Assembly (NCBI GenBank): GCA_034436555.1
Contig: DAOTUU010000048.1
Location: 1-64,000 of the forward strand
DNA: 64,000 bases
Source: JAFMJV01 sp034436555
Lineage (GTDB): Bacteria > Chloroflexota > Limnocylindria > Limnocylindrales > CSP1-4
Reading direction: 5' to 3'
Shown here: positions 43,601 through 52,615 of the stretch, piece by piece
How positions within the stretch are numbered: the stretch's first letter is position 1
Layout of the letters: each line of letters opens with the position of its first letter
Position numbers and translations under genes: made by a program
The notes under the pieces: generated by a model
What the model was told of the DNA's origin: nothing
What the model saw: only the letters and a program-made list of their open reading frames with translations
Database searches by the model: none

Positions 43601-45997
43601 GTGCCGCACCGGTTGCCCCGCCTCGCGCCGCTCCTGGCGGGGCTCGTGTTCCTGATGGGGACCACCGTCGGACCGGACGTGGCGCTGGCGGCGCGCCAGG
43701 CCGGGCCCGTCGCCACGTACCTCGTCGCACTCCGGGCGCCGGACGGCCGTGACCTGCCGGCGCGTCGGGGCGGCCTGCGGGCGCGCGCCGCCTCGATCGC
43801 CCAGCGTCGCGCCGCCCTGACCGCGCGCACCATCGACGCGCTGGAGACCCAGGTCGGATTCAGCGCCACGCAGCGCTATACGCACGCCCTGAGCGGGTTC
43901 GCCGCGCGGCTGGGTCCGGCCCAGCTCGCGATGCTGCGCGACGACCCCCGCGTGGCGGGCATCCGGCGCGACCGGCCCGTGGCCCTCACGGGCGAGCTGA
44001 CGCCCGCGGGCATCCGGCGCGTGGGAGCCGCTCCCGGACCCGGCCCCGCCGTCCTCGACGACGTGATGGTCGCGGTCGTGGACACGGGCGTCGGCCGGTG
44101 GCTGAAGGACGCCGGGGCGTGGCGACACGCCGGTGAGTTGAACGTGGTGGGCGGCGTGAACGCGTACGACCCGCGCGGCGGGGCCTGCGCCGAGCGGGTC
44201 GCGGACTCCCCCGCCGCGTACGACGATACGTACGGCCACGGCACGCACGTGGCGGGCACCATCGGTGCGCGCTCCAACGATGTCGGCGTGGTGGGCGTGG
44301 CACCCGGCGTGCGGCTGCTCTCGGTGCGGGTGTTCCAGGGGCTGTCGGGCACCGACGCGACCGTCATCTGCGGCCTCGACTGGATCGCGGCGTGGAACGC
44401 GGCGCACGCCGGTGACGAGGCGAATGACATCGACGTCGTGAACATGAGCCTGCGCGGCTACTCCAAGGCGGACCCGCGGCCCGGCTGCGATCAGCTGGGC
44501 ACCCTCGTCGGGTCGGAGCCCATCGACCTCGAGGAGGCCGCCGTGTGCGCGGTCGTGGCGACCGGCGCCACGGTCACGGTGGCCGCGGGAAACGAGGCCG
44601 ACGAGGTGGCGCACTACACCCCGTCGCGGTACGAGAGCGTCATCACGGTCGCCGCGATCTCCGACTTCGACGGCCTGCCGGGCGGCCTGGGCACCGAGCC
44701 CTGCGTCCCGCCCCATGGACCGGAGACGGACGACACCTTCTCGCGCTACAGCAACTTCGGGCCGGAGGTGGACATCGCCGCACCGGGCACCTGCGTCCGC
44801 TCCACCGACCTGGGCGCCGCGTCCGGATCGCTGTACATGAGCGGCACGTCCATGGCCGCGCCCCACGTCGCGGGTGCCGCCGCGCGCTACCTGGGCCAGC
44901 ATCCCGGCGCGGGACCGGCGGAGGTGCGCACGCACCTGCTGGCGTCCGCCACGACCGACTGGGATGCCGCGACCGATCCCGACGGGCACCCCGACCGGCT
45001 GGTCGATGTGGCCGCGCTCGTCGCGACCGAGCCAGACGTCGCGGTGCAGGTCGTGCCGCTCGTGCTGAGCGTGCCCGGGGGGACCGCGGAGCGCACCGCA
45101 CTGGTGCGGCTCCAGCGGATCGGCGGCTACGCGGGCCCCGTGACCCTGAGCGCGGACGGCGGATCGCCGCCCGGCGTCCGCGGCGTCGCGTTCGGACGGG
45201 ACGGGCAGATCCCCGCGGGACTCGACGCTGACCAGCGCTCGATGACGGTGACGTTCGACGCCGCTCCCGCCGACGGCGTGGTGGAGCTGGTGGTGCGGGC
45301 GGACGGCGAGGGCGGAACCGAGGGTCGGACCACGCTGCCGATCCGCTTCGACGGCACGCCGCCGGTCATCGCCGGCGCCTGGCCGCACATCGTGTTGCGC
45401 AAGGGAACGTGGCAGGTCGCGGCGCCCGTCCGGCTCTCGTGGACCGCCACCGATGCCCAGGGCGCGCTCGCGGGGCAGGCGCTCCAGCGGTCGCGCCGGT
45501 CCGGCGGCTTCTCGGTCTACGGCCGCCTCGGCAGCGACGCCACGGGTGCCGACGTCTCGATGGAGCGGCGAGTGCAGACGCGCTGGCGCGTCGAGGCGAC
45601 GGACCTGGTGGGCAACCACGCGACCTCGTCTGTGCTGTCCACGCGGCTGGTCGCCGTCCAGGCGCAGGCGGCACCCCACGCCCCCGCGTGGGTGGTCGAG
45701 CGGCGGGAGGGTGCGGCGGGTCGCGACCTGCTGGCGACCGACCGGCGCGGCGCCGCCGTCCGGTTCTCGTTCAGCGGGAGGGCCGTCGCGATCGTGGCGC
45801 CGCAGGGTCCGAGCGGCGGCACGTTCCGGGTCCGGCTGGACGGACGGATGGTGGGCACCGTGCGGCTGGCGCGCTCGACGTCGACCGAGCGGCGGCTCGT
45901 GTGGGTCTCGGGCGCACTCACGCCCGGACCCCACACCCTGAAGGTGGTGGCGGTCGACGGGCGCGCGGAGCTGGACGCGTTCCTGGTCCTGAGATAG
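43601..45997 (+). CDS. Secreted S8 subtilisin-like protease with Ig-like and terminal beta modules
   Basis: A 798-residue protease from GTG 43601, chosen for GGAGG four bases upstream and the clean signal peptide (residues 1-31); longer ATG frames exist but lack these. Residues 38-130 resemble an inhibitor I9 propeptide. The catalytic domain has Asp161 (VAVVDTGVG), His216 (YGHGTHVAG), Asn331 (AAGNEAD) and Ser417 (SGTSMAAPHVAG). C-terminal to it is an Ig-like module (TPPVIAGAWP ... DLVGNHA) and an end module (FSFSGRAVAIVAPQG ... LTPGPHTLKVVAVDGRAELDAFLVLR) matching the GH25 protein. It should be exported and self-processed; degrades extracellular proteins. Confidence 0.93.
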   Translation: MPHRLPRLAPLLAGLVFLMGTTVGPDVALAARQAGPVATYLVALRAPDGRDLPARRGGLRARAASIAQRRAALTARTIDALETQVGFSATQRYTHALSGFAARLGPAQLAMLRDDPRVAGIRRDRPVALTGELTPAGIRRVGAAPGPGPAVLDDVMVAVVDTGVGRWLKDAGAWRHAGELNVVGGVNAYDPRGGACAERVADSPAAYDDTYGHGTHVAGTIGARSNDVGVVGVAPGVRLLSVRVFQGLSGTDATVICGLDWIAAWNAAHAGDEANDIDVVNMSLRGYSKADPRPGCDQLGTLVGSEPIDLEEAAVCAVVATGATVTVAAGNEADEVAHYTPSRYESVITVAAISDFDGLPGGLGTEPCVPPHGPETDDTFSRYSNFGPEVDIAAPGTCVRSTDLGAASGSLYMSGTSMAAPHVAGAAARYLGQHPGAGPAEVRTHLLASATTDWDAATDPDGHPDRLVDVAALVATEPDVAVQVVPLVLSVPGGTAERTALVRLQRIGGYAGPVTLSADGGSPPGVRGVAFGRDGQIPAGLDADQRSMTVTFDAAPADGVVELVVRADGEGGTEGRTTLPIRFDGTPPVIAGAWPHIVLRKGTWQVAAPVRLSWTATDAQGALAGQALQRSRRSGGFSVYGRLGSDATGADVSMERRVQTRWRVEATDLVGNHATSSVLSTRLVAVQAQAAPHAPAWVVERREGAAGRDLLATDRRGAAVRFSFSGRAVAIVAPQGPSGGTFRVRLDGRMVGTVRLARSTSTERRLVWVSGALTPGPHTLKVVAVDGRAELDAFLVLR

Positions 45998-46000
45998 TCC

Positions 46001-46030
46001 CGCGCGGCGACCGCCCGCGCGGCGACCGCC
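46001..46030. repeat. 15-bp tandem repeat, two copies
   Basis: CGCGCGGCGACCGCC at 46001-46015 and again at 46016-46030, in the convergent spacer after the subtilase stop. Confidence 0.85.
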
Positions 46031-46064
46031 CGCCCCGCGGCGCGAAGCGATCCCGGGTGGACCT

Positions 46065-47387
46065 TCAGCCGCGCTCCCCGGAGCAGTCCACGGGCTCCGG
46101 AGGCACGCCGTCGAGCAGTCCGAAGCGCGCCTTCGCGGCGAGCACCCGCCGCACGGAGGCCTCCACCTGCGCCCGGTCCAGGCGTCCGTCCCGGAGCGCC
46201 GCGACGAGGGCGTCCCGCGCCCGCACCTGGTTGTCACCGTCCTTGACGATGATGAGCAGGTCGACGCCCGCCTGGACCGCGCGCACCGCCGCGTCGCCCG
46301 GCCCATAGCGGTCGGTGATGGCGTCCATCGCGCCCAGGTCGTCGGTGATCACCAGTCCCTGCCACCCCAGCTCGCCCCGCAGCAGCCCGGTCACGATGGG
46401 CGACGAGAGGGAGGCGGGCGCCCCGCTCGGGTCCAGCCGGGGCAGCGCGATGTGGGCGACCATGATCGACGCGACGTCCGTGCCCGGCGTCATCGCCGCC
46501 CGGAACGGCACCAGCTCCACGGCATCCAACCGATCGCGCCCCGCCCGGACCACCGGCAGCCCCAGGTGCGAATCCACCGACGTGTCCCCGTGGCCCGGGA
46601 AGTGCTTGCCGGACGCCATGACGCCGCCGCCCTGGAGCCCTCGGATGTACGCCGCTCCGAGGCGCGCCACGAGCCCCGCCCGACGCCCGTAGGAGCGGTC
46701 GCCGATGACCGGGTTGCGCGGGTTCGTGGCGACGTCGAGGACCGGACCCAGGCTCAGGTCGAAGCCCATGCCACGCAGCTGGCGGGCGTGCGCGGCGCCC
46801 CGCTCGCAGGCGGCCCGATCGGTCGGCCGGGAGCGCCCGAACGCGCCGTTGGATCCCAGGTTCCGGACGTCCCGGATGCGCTGGACGCTGCCGCCCTCAT
46901 GGTCGATCGCCCGGAAGGGCGGCACCAGGCCGAGATCCTCGGCGGCGCCCGCGATCGCCGCGTTGAGCCGCCCGGCCTTCGCCGCGCGACTCGCGTTCGC
47001 CACGAACACGAGCCCGGCCGGGCGGAGCTCCGCGAGGGCGGCGCGCGCCGAGGCCGGGGTGCCTCCGTCCCAGCTGGGCAGGAGCAGCTGTCCCACCAGG
47101 TCCTCGTCCGTGTGGAGCGACGCGAACGCCGCCTCCACCCTGGGGTCCGGGCTCGCCGATGGGGTCGCGGATGGACCCGGTGAGACCGCCGGCGCCGGAG
47201 ACTCACCGGGCGCGACCGATGGCTCGACCGAGGGGGACGCAGGCGGGGCCCCGGCAGAGGCCCAGGGCGATCCCGGCGAGGGCGACTGGCCTCCGGCGGG
47301 ACCGGCCGGGCCCAGCAGCGCGACGGCCGCCGCCAGCGCGACCGCGACACGCACTCCGCGCCGGTGGCCGTGACCCCGGCCGGTCAT
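46065..47387 (-). CDS. GH3 beta-N-acetylhexosaminidase (NagZ-like), exported
   Basis: A 440-residue protein with a signal peptide (residues 10-34, before GGQSPSPGSP) and a Pro/Ser linker (35-80), then one GH3 catalytic domain. NagZ-type marks are clear: ASGKHFPGHGDTSVDSHLGLP, in which the DSH loop carries the Asp-His general-acid pair, and VITDDLGAMDAI with the nucleophile Asp. Such enzymes release GlcNAc from peptidoglycan fragments, which connects to the NagA operon at 1-9.7 kb. Export is common in Gram-positive and Chloroflexota versions. Downstream of glgA in an operon, overlapping it as TGATG. Confidence 0.9.
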   Translation of the reverse strand: MTGRGHGHRRGVRVAVALAAAVALLGPAGPAGGQSPSPGSPWASAGAPPASPSVEPSVAPGESPAPAVSPGPSATPSASPDPRVEAAFASLHTDEDLVGQLLLPSWDGGTPASARAALAELRPAGLVFVANASRAAKAGRLNAAIAGAAEDLGLVPPFRAIDHEGGSVQRIRDVRNLGSNGAFGRSRPTDRAACERGAAHARQLRGMGFDLSLGPVLDVATNPRNPVIGDRSYGRRAGLVARLGAAYIRGLQGGGVMASGKHFPGHGDTSVDSHLGLPVVRAGRDRLDAVELVPFRAAMTPGTDVASIMVAHIALPRLDPSGAPASLSSPIVTGLLRGELGWQGLVITDDLGAMDAITDRYGPGDAAVRAVQAGVDLLIIVKDGDNQVRARDALVAALRDGRLDRAQVEASVRRVLAAKARFGLLDGVPPEPVDCSGERG

Positions 47388-48853
47388 CAGCCGAGTGCCG
47401 CCTGGCGCAGCTCGAGCGCCCGCTGGTACAGCGCCACGTAACGTGCCGCGGGCCCGGCCCAGGATGAGTCCAGGAGCATCCCCCGCCGTCCGATCGCCGC
47501 CCAGCGCGCCGGATCGGCATACGCCGCGATGGTGCGCCGGCCGGCCTCCACGAATGCGGAGGCGGTGGCAGGGACGAACGTGAACCCGTTGCCGGTCTGG
47601 GGCTCCGCGTCCGCGTCGACGATGGTGTCCGCGAGGCCGCCGGTGGAGCGCACCAGCGGCACGGTGCCGTAGCGCAGGGCGATCATCTGGCCCTGGCCCG
47701 AGGGCTCGAAGCGGGACGGCATGAGGAACACGTCCACACCGGCATAGATGCGGCGCGCCTCGTCGCGGTCGAACCGGTCGATGACGACGACCCGGTCCGG
47801 ACGCGCCGCGCTCAGTGCCCGGACGGCCTCGGTGAGCCGCGAATCACCGGTGCCCAGGATGATCAGCCGCGCGCCTGCCTCGATGAGCGACTCCGCGCCC
47901 GCGGCCACGAGGTCGAACCCCTTCTGGGGATCCAGTCGCCCCACCAGACCGAACAGCGGGCCGCCGGGGTCCAGACCGTGACGGGACGCCAGGTCCTCCC
48001 GACACACGGCCTTGCCGGTCAGGTCGTGCACGGAGTAGCGCGCCGGCAGCGCCGCATCGGTCGCGGGATCCCACAGGCCGGTGTCGATGCCGTTGAGGAT
48101 CCCCGAGTACCGGTCGCCGCGCTCGCGCAGGACATCGTCGAGTCCGGCGCCGTACTCGGCCTCGAGCGACTCCAGGGCGTACGTGGGACTGACCGTGTTC
48201 ACCTGGTCCGCCATGCGCACCACCTCCCGCAGGAGGTCCACGCCGTGCACGTCGCCCACGCCGTCGGGCAGATCCAGGGCCCAGGCGCGGTCGCGCGACA
48301 CCCAGCCGTGGTAGGCGAGGTTGTGGCAGGTCATCACCGTCGCCACGCGGGACAGCATCGGGTCAAAGGCGTAGCGCGTGCGGAGCGACAGGACCGCGGG
48401 CCCCGCCTGCCAGTCGTGTCCATGGAGCACGTCCGCCGGACGCGCCTCCGCGCGCATCGTCTCGATCGCCGCCCGGCCGAGGACCGTGAACCGGAGCCCG
48501 TTGTCGGCGTAGTCGCCCGCGGCGTCACCGTAGAGGCCCTCCCTCGCGAACGCGGGGTCATGCTCCACGAGCCGCAGTCGATAGCCGTCCGCGACCCCGG
48601 TCCACACCGTGACCGGGAGGCGCCTGCCCATCTCGCCGCGCGGTCCGAGGGCGGGGTCCACCCCGACGGGGACGACGATCTCGCGCGCCGACAGATCCGT
48701 CGGGATCGCCGACAGCGTGCGATAGCGGGGCAGGTACACGTCCACCGCATGGCCGGCGCGCCCGAGCGCCCGGGCCAGGGCGTCCACGACGTCCGCCAGC
48801 CCACCGGTCTTGGCGAAGGGCTCGCACTCCGAGCTGACCATGGCGATGCGCAT
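47387..48853 (-). CDS. glgA: Glycogen synthase (GT5)
   Basis: A 488-residue starch/glycogen synthase that uses ADP-glucose. The GT-B landmarks: MRIAMVSSECEPFAKTGGLADVVDAL with the substrate-binding KTGGL, VLHGHDWQAGP, VNTVSPTYALE, LVGRLDPQKGFDL and SRFEPSGQGQMIALRYGTVPLVRSTGGLADTI with the retaining-enzyme Glu. The start at 48853 has TACCAT six bases upstream and no Shine-Dalgarno. Divergent from glgP by 92 bases. glgB and glgC are not in the window. Confidence 0.95.
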   Translation of the reverse strand: MRIAMVSSECEPFAKTGGLADVVDALARALGRAGHAVDVYLPRYRTLSAIPTDLSAREIVVPVGVDPALGPRGEMGRRLPVTVWTGVADGYRLRLVEHDPAFAREGLYGDAAGDYADNGLRFTVLGRAAIETMRAEARPADVLHGHDWQAGPAVLSLRTRYAFDPMLSRVATVMTCHNLAYHGWVSRDRAWALDLPDGVGDVHGVDLLREVVRMADQVNTVSPTYALESLEAEYGAGLDDVLRERGDRYSGILNGIDTGLWDPATDAALPARYSVHDLTGKAVCREDLASRHGLDPGGPLFGLVGRLDPQKGFDLVAAGAESLIEAGARLIILGTGDSRLTEAVRALSAARPDRVVVIDRFDRDEARRIYAGVDVFLMPSRFEPSGQGQMIALRYGTVPLVRSTGGLADTIVDADAEPQTGNGFTFVPATASAFVEAGRRTIAAYADPARWAAIGRRGMLLDSSWAGPAARYVALYQRALELRQAALG

Positions 48854-48859
48854 GCGCCG

Positions 48860-48865
48860 ATGGTA
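48860..48865 (-). promoter_or_regulatory. Probable leaderless -10 box of glgA
   Basis: TACCAT on the minus strand, six bases before the ATG at 48853. Confidence 0.5.
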
Positions 48866-48931
48866 CGCGGCATGACGCTCCGGCGCGGGCGCGCCGGAGC
48901 GGGCGGGCCGGTTGTGGCGGGCGCGAGCGTG

Positions 48932-48937
48932 TACCAT
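48932..48937 (+). promoter_or_regulatory. Probable leaderless -10 box of glgP
   Basis: TACCAT, eight bases before the GTG at 48946. With the glgA box on the other strand, it places two divergent leaderless promoters in 92 bases. Confidence 0.5.
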
Positions 48938-48945
48938 CGCGCCTC

Positions 48946-51108
48946 GTGAGTCTCACCCAGATCCCCACGCTCCCATCCCGCGGCCTGCGGCTGCCGGCAC
49001 AGCTCGATGGCCTGTCCCGCCTCGCCACCAACCTCTACTGGTCGTGGCATCCGGAGGTCCGGGCGCTCTTCTCGCGCATCGACCGGGCCGCCTGGCAGCG
49101 CGCGCGCAACCCCATCCCGGTGCTCCAGGTGCAGCGCGACTGGTCGGGCCTGCTGGACGACCCGGACTTCATGACCCAGTACCGGACGCTGCTGCGGCGC
49201 TTCGACGGCTACATGGCGTCGGGCTCCGAGCACTGGTTCGAGCGCCATCACGGCGCGCAGATCAGCGGCCCCATCGCCTACTTCTGCGCGGAGTTCGGGC
49301 TCCACGATTCGCTGGGCATCTACTCGGGCGGCCTGGGCGTGCTCGCGGGGGACCACTGCAAGACCGCGTCGGACATGGCGCTGCCGTTCGTCGCGGTGGG
49401 CCTCCTCTATCGGCGCGGCTACTTCCGCCAGACGATCGACGCGGACGGGCATCAGGAGCACGCCTACCCGGACGTGGATCCGGCGCAGCTGCCCATCGAG
49501 CGGGTGGTCGGTCCGGACGGAGAGCCGCTCGCGGTCCCCGTGGAGCTGCCCGGCCGGACCGTCCAGGTGGCGGTCTGGACGGTCCAGGTGGGACGCGTGC
49601 CGCTGCTCCTGCTGGACACGGACACGCCCCTCAACGAGGAGCCGGACCGGCCCATCACCCACATCCTGTATGTCCGCGGACGCGAGATGCGCCTCCATCA
49701 GGAGCTCGTGCTGGGCGTGGGCGGGGTGCGCGCGCTGCGCGCCCTGGGCATCGACCCCGTGGCGTGGCACCTCAACGAGGGCCACTCCGCGTTCATGCTC
49801 GTGGAGCAGGCGCGGGAGCATGTGGTGGCGGGGCTGGACGTGGAGACGGCCCTCGCCCGGGTCCGCTCGGGCGCGGTGTTCACGATCCACACGCCCGTCT
49901 CCGCGGGCAACGAGCGGTTCGATGCGGACATGGTCCGGCGGACCGCGGGACCCCTGGTGGACGGCACGCCGCTCTCGATGGACCGGATCCTGGAGATCGG
50001 TCGAGGCGTGGAGGGCGACCCGACCCAGTTCGACATGACCGCCTTCTCGCTGCGCCTGACGATGGGCGCCAACGCCGTCAGCCACCTCCACGCCGAGACC
50101 GCGAACGCGACCTGGACCACGATCCCGGCTCAGCCGATCATGGGCATCACCAACGGCGTCCACGCGCCGAGCTGGGTGGGCCAGCCCATGGCGGAGCTGT
50201 TCGCCGGTGTGGGCGGCGACCTGGACGAGCTGGACGACGACGCCCCCGCGGGACGCTTCTGGGAGCGCCTGGACCGCATCTCGGACGAGAAGCTGTGGGA
50301 CCACCACCTGGAGCAGAAGCTGGAGCTCGCCTTCTTCGCGCGGGGCCGGCTGCGCAACCAGCTCGCCCGCCACGGCGAGGCGCCCTCGGAGCTGGCCCAC
50401 CTCGCGGACGTGCTCGACCCGAACATCCTGACCATCGGCTTCGCGCGGCGCTTCGCCACCTACAAGCGGGCGGCCCTCCTGTTCTCCGACGAGGAGCGAC
50501 TGGCGCGCCTCGTGTGGGACGAGCAACGCCCGGTCCAGATCGTGTTCGCGGGAAAGGCGCACCCCGCCGACCGACCGGGCCAGCGAGTCATCCAGGACAT
50601 CTTCGGACGGAGCCGGTCGGAGCGCCTCAAGGGCCGCGTGTTCATCCTCGAGGACTACGACATGCGCGAGGGTCGCTATCTCGTGCAGGGCGTGGACGTC
50701 TGGCTCAACAATCCGCGACGGCCCCTCGAGGCCTCCGGCACCTCCGGCATGAAGGCGGCCATGAACGGCGTGGTCAACTGCTCCGTGCTCGACGGATGGT
50801 GGGACGAGGGCTGGACCGGCACGAACGGCTGGGCCATCGGCGGTCGACACACGAACCCCGACGAGGGCGCCCAGGACTGGCAGGACGCCCAGGACCTGTA
50901 CCGGATCCTGGAGGAGGAGGTCGTGCCCCGCTGGTACGAGCGGGATGCCGCGGCGCTGCCGCGGGCGTGGCTGGCCACGATGCGCGAGTCGATCCGCACC
51001 ACGATGTGGCGCTTCTCCACCACGCGCATGATCGAGGAATACGTCGAGCAGCTGTACCTGCCCGCGGCGAAGGCCACCGCGAGCGAGGCCGCGGGGGTCG
51101 CGCCCTGA
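48946..51108 (+). CDS. glgP: Alpha-glucan phosphorylase (GT35)
   Basis: A 720-residue glycogen phosphorylase that releases glucose-1-phosphate. The short N-terminal DUF3417 segment (LATNLYWSWHPEVRALF) marks the non-canonical bacterial/archaeal GlgP subfamily, shorter than E. coli GlgP (815). Sugar- and PLP-binding segments are visible: YSGGLGVLAGDH, HLNEGHSAFMLVE, GFARRFATYKRA and the PLP Lys near residue 603 in EASGTSGMKAAMNG. GTG start with a TACCAT box upstream. Divergent from glgA and followed by the GH57 gene with a 4-base or longer overlap. Confidence 0.95.
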   Translation: MSLTQIPTLPSRGLRLPAQLDGLSRLATNLYWSWHPEVRALFSRIDRAAWQRARNPIPVLQVQRDWSGLLDDPDFMTQYRTLLRRFDGYMASGSEHWFERHHGAQISGPIAYFCAEFGLHDSLGIYSGGLGVLAGDHCKTASDMALPFVAVGLLYRRGYFRQTIDADGHQEHAYPDVDPAQLPIERVVGPDGEPLAVPVELPGRTVQVAVWTVQVGRVPLLLLDTDTPLNEEPDRPITHILYVRGREMRLHQELVLGVGGVRALRALGIDPVAWHLNEGHSAFMLVEQAREHVVAGLDVETALARVRSGAVFTIHTPVSAGNERFDADMVRRTAGPLVDGTPLSMDRILEIGRGVEGDPTQFDMTAFSLRLTMGANAVSHLHAETANATWTTIPAQPIMGITNGVHAPSWVGQPMAELFAGVGGDLDELDDDAPAGRFWERLDRISDEKLWDHHLEQKLELAFFARGRLRNQLARHGEAPSELAHLADVLDPNILTIGFARRFATYKRAALLFSDEERLARLVWDEQRPVQIVFAGKAHPADRPGQRVIQDIFGRSRSERLKGRVFILEDYDMREGRYLVQGVDVWLNNPRRPLEASGTSGMKAAMNGVVNCSVLDGWWDEGWTGTNGWAIGGRHTNPDEGAQDWQDAQDLYRILEEEVVPRWYERDAAALPRAWLATMRESIRTTMWRFSTTRMIEEYVEQLYLPAAKATASEAAGVAP

Positions 51109-52538
51109 CCCATCTCGACGCCGAGCATGGCGCCGTCGCCGGTGGCAGCCGGGAGGGTGCGTTCGCCATCCACGGCCACTTCTATCAGCCGCCGCGCGAG
51201 GATCCCTTCACCGGGCGCGCCATCCCCGACCCGTCCGCGGCGCCCGCGCCCGATTGGAACAGCCGCATCGCCGCGGAGTCCTACGCGCCCAACGCGGCCC
51301 AGGGCAACTTCGGCCGCATCGGCTGGGACCTGGGGCCGACGCTCGCCCGTTGGCTGCGACGGGAGCAGCCGACGCTGCACGATGCCATCGTGGCCCAGGA
51401 CGACGGCCACAACGGGATGGCCCAGGGATATCACCACGCCATCCTGCCGCTGGCCTCGGCGCGCGACCGGCGCACCGAGATCCGCTGGGGGATGCGCGAC
51501 TTCGAGCTGCGCGTCGGGCGGCGCCCGACCGGCCTGTGGCTGCCCGAGACCGCGGTCGATCGGCTCACGCTGCGCACGATGGTCGAGGAGGGGCTGCGCT
51601 GGACCATCTTGGCGCCGTGGCAGGCGGCCGGACCCGTGGACACGGGCATCGCCTACGCCGTCGACGTGGGCGCTGACCGACCGCTCCTGATCGGGTTCTA
51701 CGACGCCGAGCTGTCGGCGGCGGTCAGCTTCGACCCGGCCGCCACGATGGACGCCGACCGCTTCCTGGACCTGCTGGTCATCCCTCGCCTGGGCGACGGG
51801 GACACCGTGATGATCGCCACGGACGGCGAGCTGTACGGACACCACCAGGCCTTCCGGGAACTGTTCCTGCAGCGCCTGCTGACGATCAGCGCGGGAGAGC
51901 GGCAGGTGCCGGTCACGAGTCCCGGCGGCTGGCTGGGCAACGGCCTGGATGCGCGGCGCCTGCCCACCACGAGGGTCCTGGAGCGCACGTCGTGGTCGTG
52001 CCACCACGGCATCCTGCGCTGGAGCGCCGAGTGCCCGTGCGCCGCCCAGGCCGCCTGGAAGGCGCCGCTGCGGGCGGCCTTCGACCGGCTCGCGACGGCC
52101 GTCGACGCGCGCACCGAGGCCGCGGCCGCGGACCTGGGCATCGACGCGTGGGCCTCGCGCGACCGATACGCGGACGTCGCCTCGGACTACGCCGACGCCG
52201 ATGACTGGGCGGCGCGCGAACTCGAGGCGAGGGGTGCCGCATCCGACGCGGCCTCTCGGGCGCGCCTGGCGGCGCTCATGCGCGCCCAGTCATCGCGGCT
52301 CGCGATGTTCGCCAGCTGTGGCTGGTTCTGGGACGACCCGAACCGCCCGGAGGTCCACCAGGTGCTCCGGTTCGCCGTGCACGCGGCGCGCCTCACGGAC
52401 GACACGACCGGCTCACACCTGGAGGCGACGCTCGTGGCGGACCTCGCGGCGGTCTGCGCGCCCCACCACGGGACGGACGGTCCGGCGCTCTGCGCTGCCG
52501 CGCTTGCGGCCATCGACCAGGAGCCACGCGCACGCTGA
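51105..52538 (+). CDS. GH57-family protein with DUF3536
   Basis: About 477 residues of a GH57 (amylopullulanase-like) protein: FAIHGHFYQPPREDP, AAESYAPN, LAQDDGHNGMAQGYHHAILPL, LWLPETAVDRLTLR and TDGELYGHH with the nucleophile region, then DUF3536 (SWSCHHGILRWSAEC). The start is ambiguous: there is no in-frame ATG, GTG or TTG between 51006 and the conserved region, so either GTG 51006 (103-base overlap with glgP) or CTG 51105, whose CTGA overlaps the glgP stop. I use CTG. It is likely an alpha-glucan-active enzyme working with GlgP. Confidence 0.8.
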   Translation: MTHLDAEHGAVAGGSREGAFAIHGHFYQPPREDPFTGRAIPDPSAAPAPDWNSRIAAESYAPNAAQGNFGRIGWDLGPTLARWLRREQPTLHDAIVAQDDGHNGMAQGYHHAILPLASARDRRTEIRWGMRDFELRVGRRPTGLWLPETAVDRLTLRTMVEEGLRWTILAPWQAAGPVDTGIAYAVDVGADRPLLIGFYDAELSAAVSFDPAATMDADRFLDLLVIPRLGDGDTVMIATDGELYGHHQAFRELFLQRLLTISAGERQVPVTSPGGWLGNGLDARRLPTTRVLERTSWSCHHGILRWSAECPCAAQAAWKAPLRAAFDRLATAVDARTEAAAADLGIDAWASRDRYADVASDYADADDWAARELEARGAASDAASRARLAALMRAQSSRLAMFASCGWFWDDPNRPEVHQVLRFAVHAARLTDDTTGSHLEATLVADLAAVCAPHHGTDGPALCAAALAAIDQEPRAR

Positions 52539-52615
52539 GCCCTCGGGCGTCCAGCCGCGGCCGCCGCATCGAGCGGGGGTGACCGCGGACCCCTGCGGCA
52601 CGCGGAGCCCGGAGG

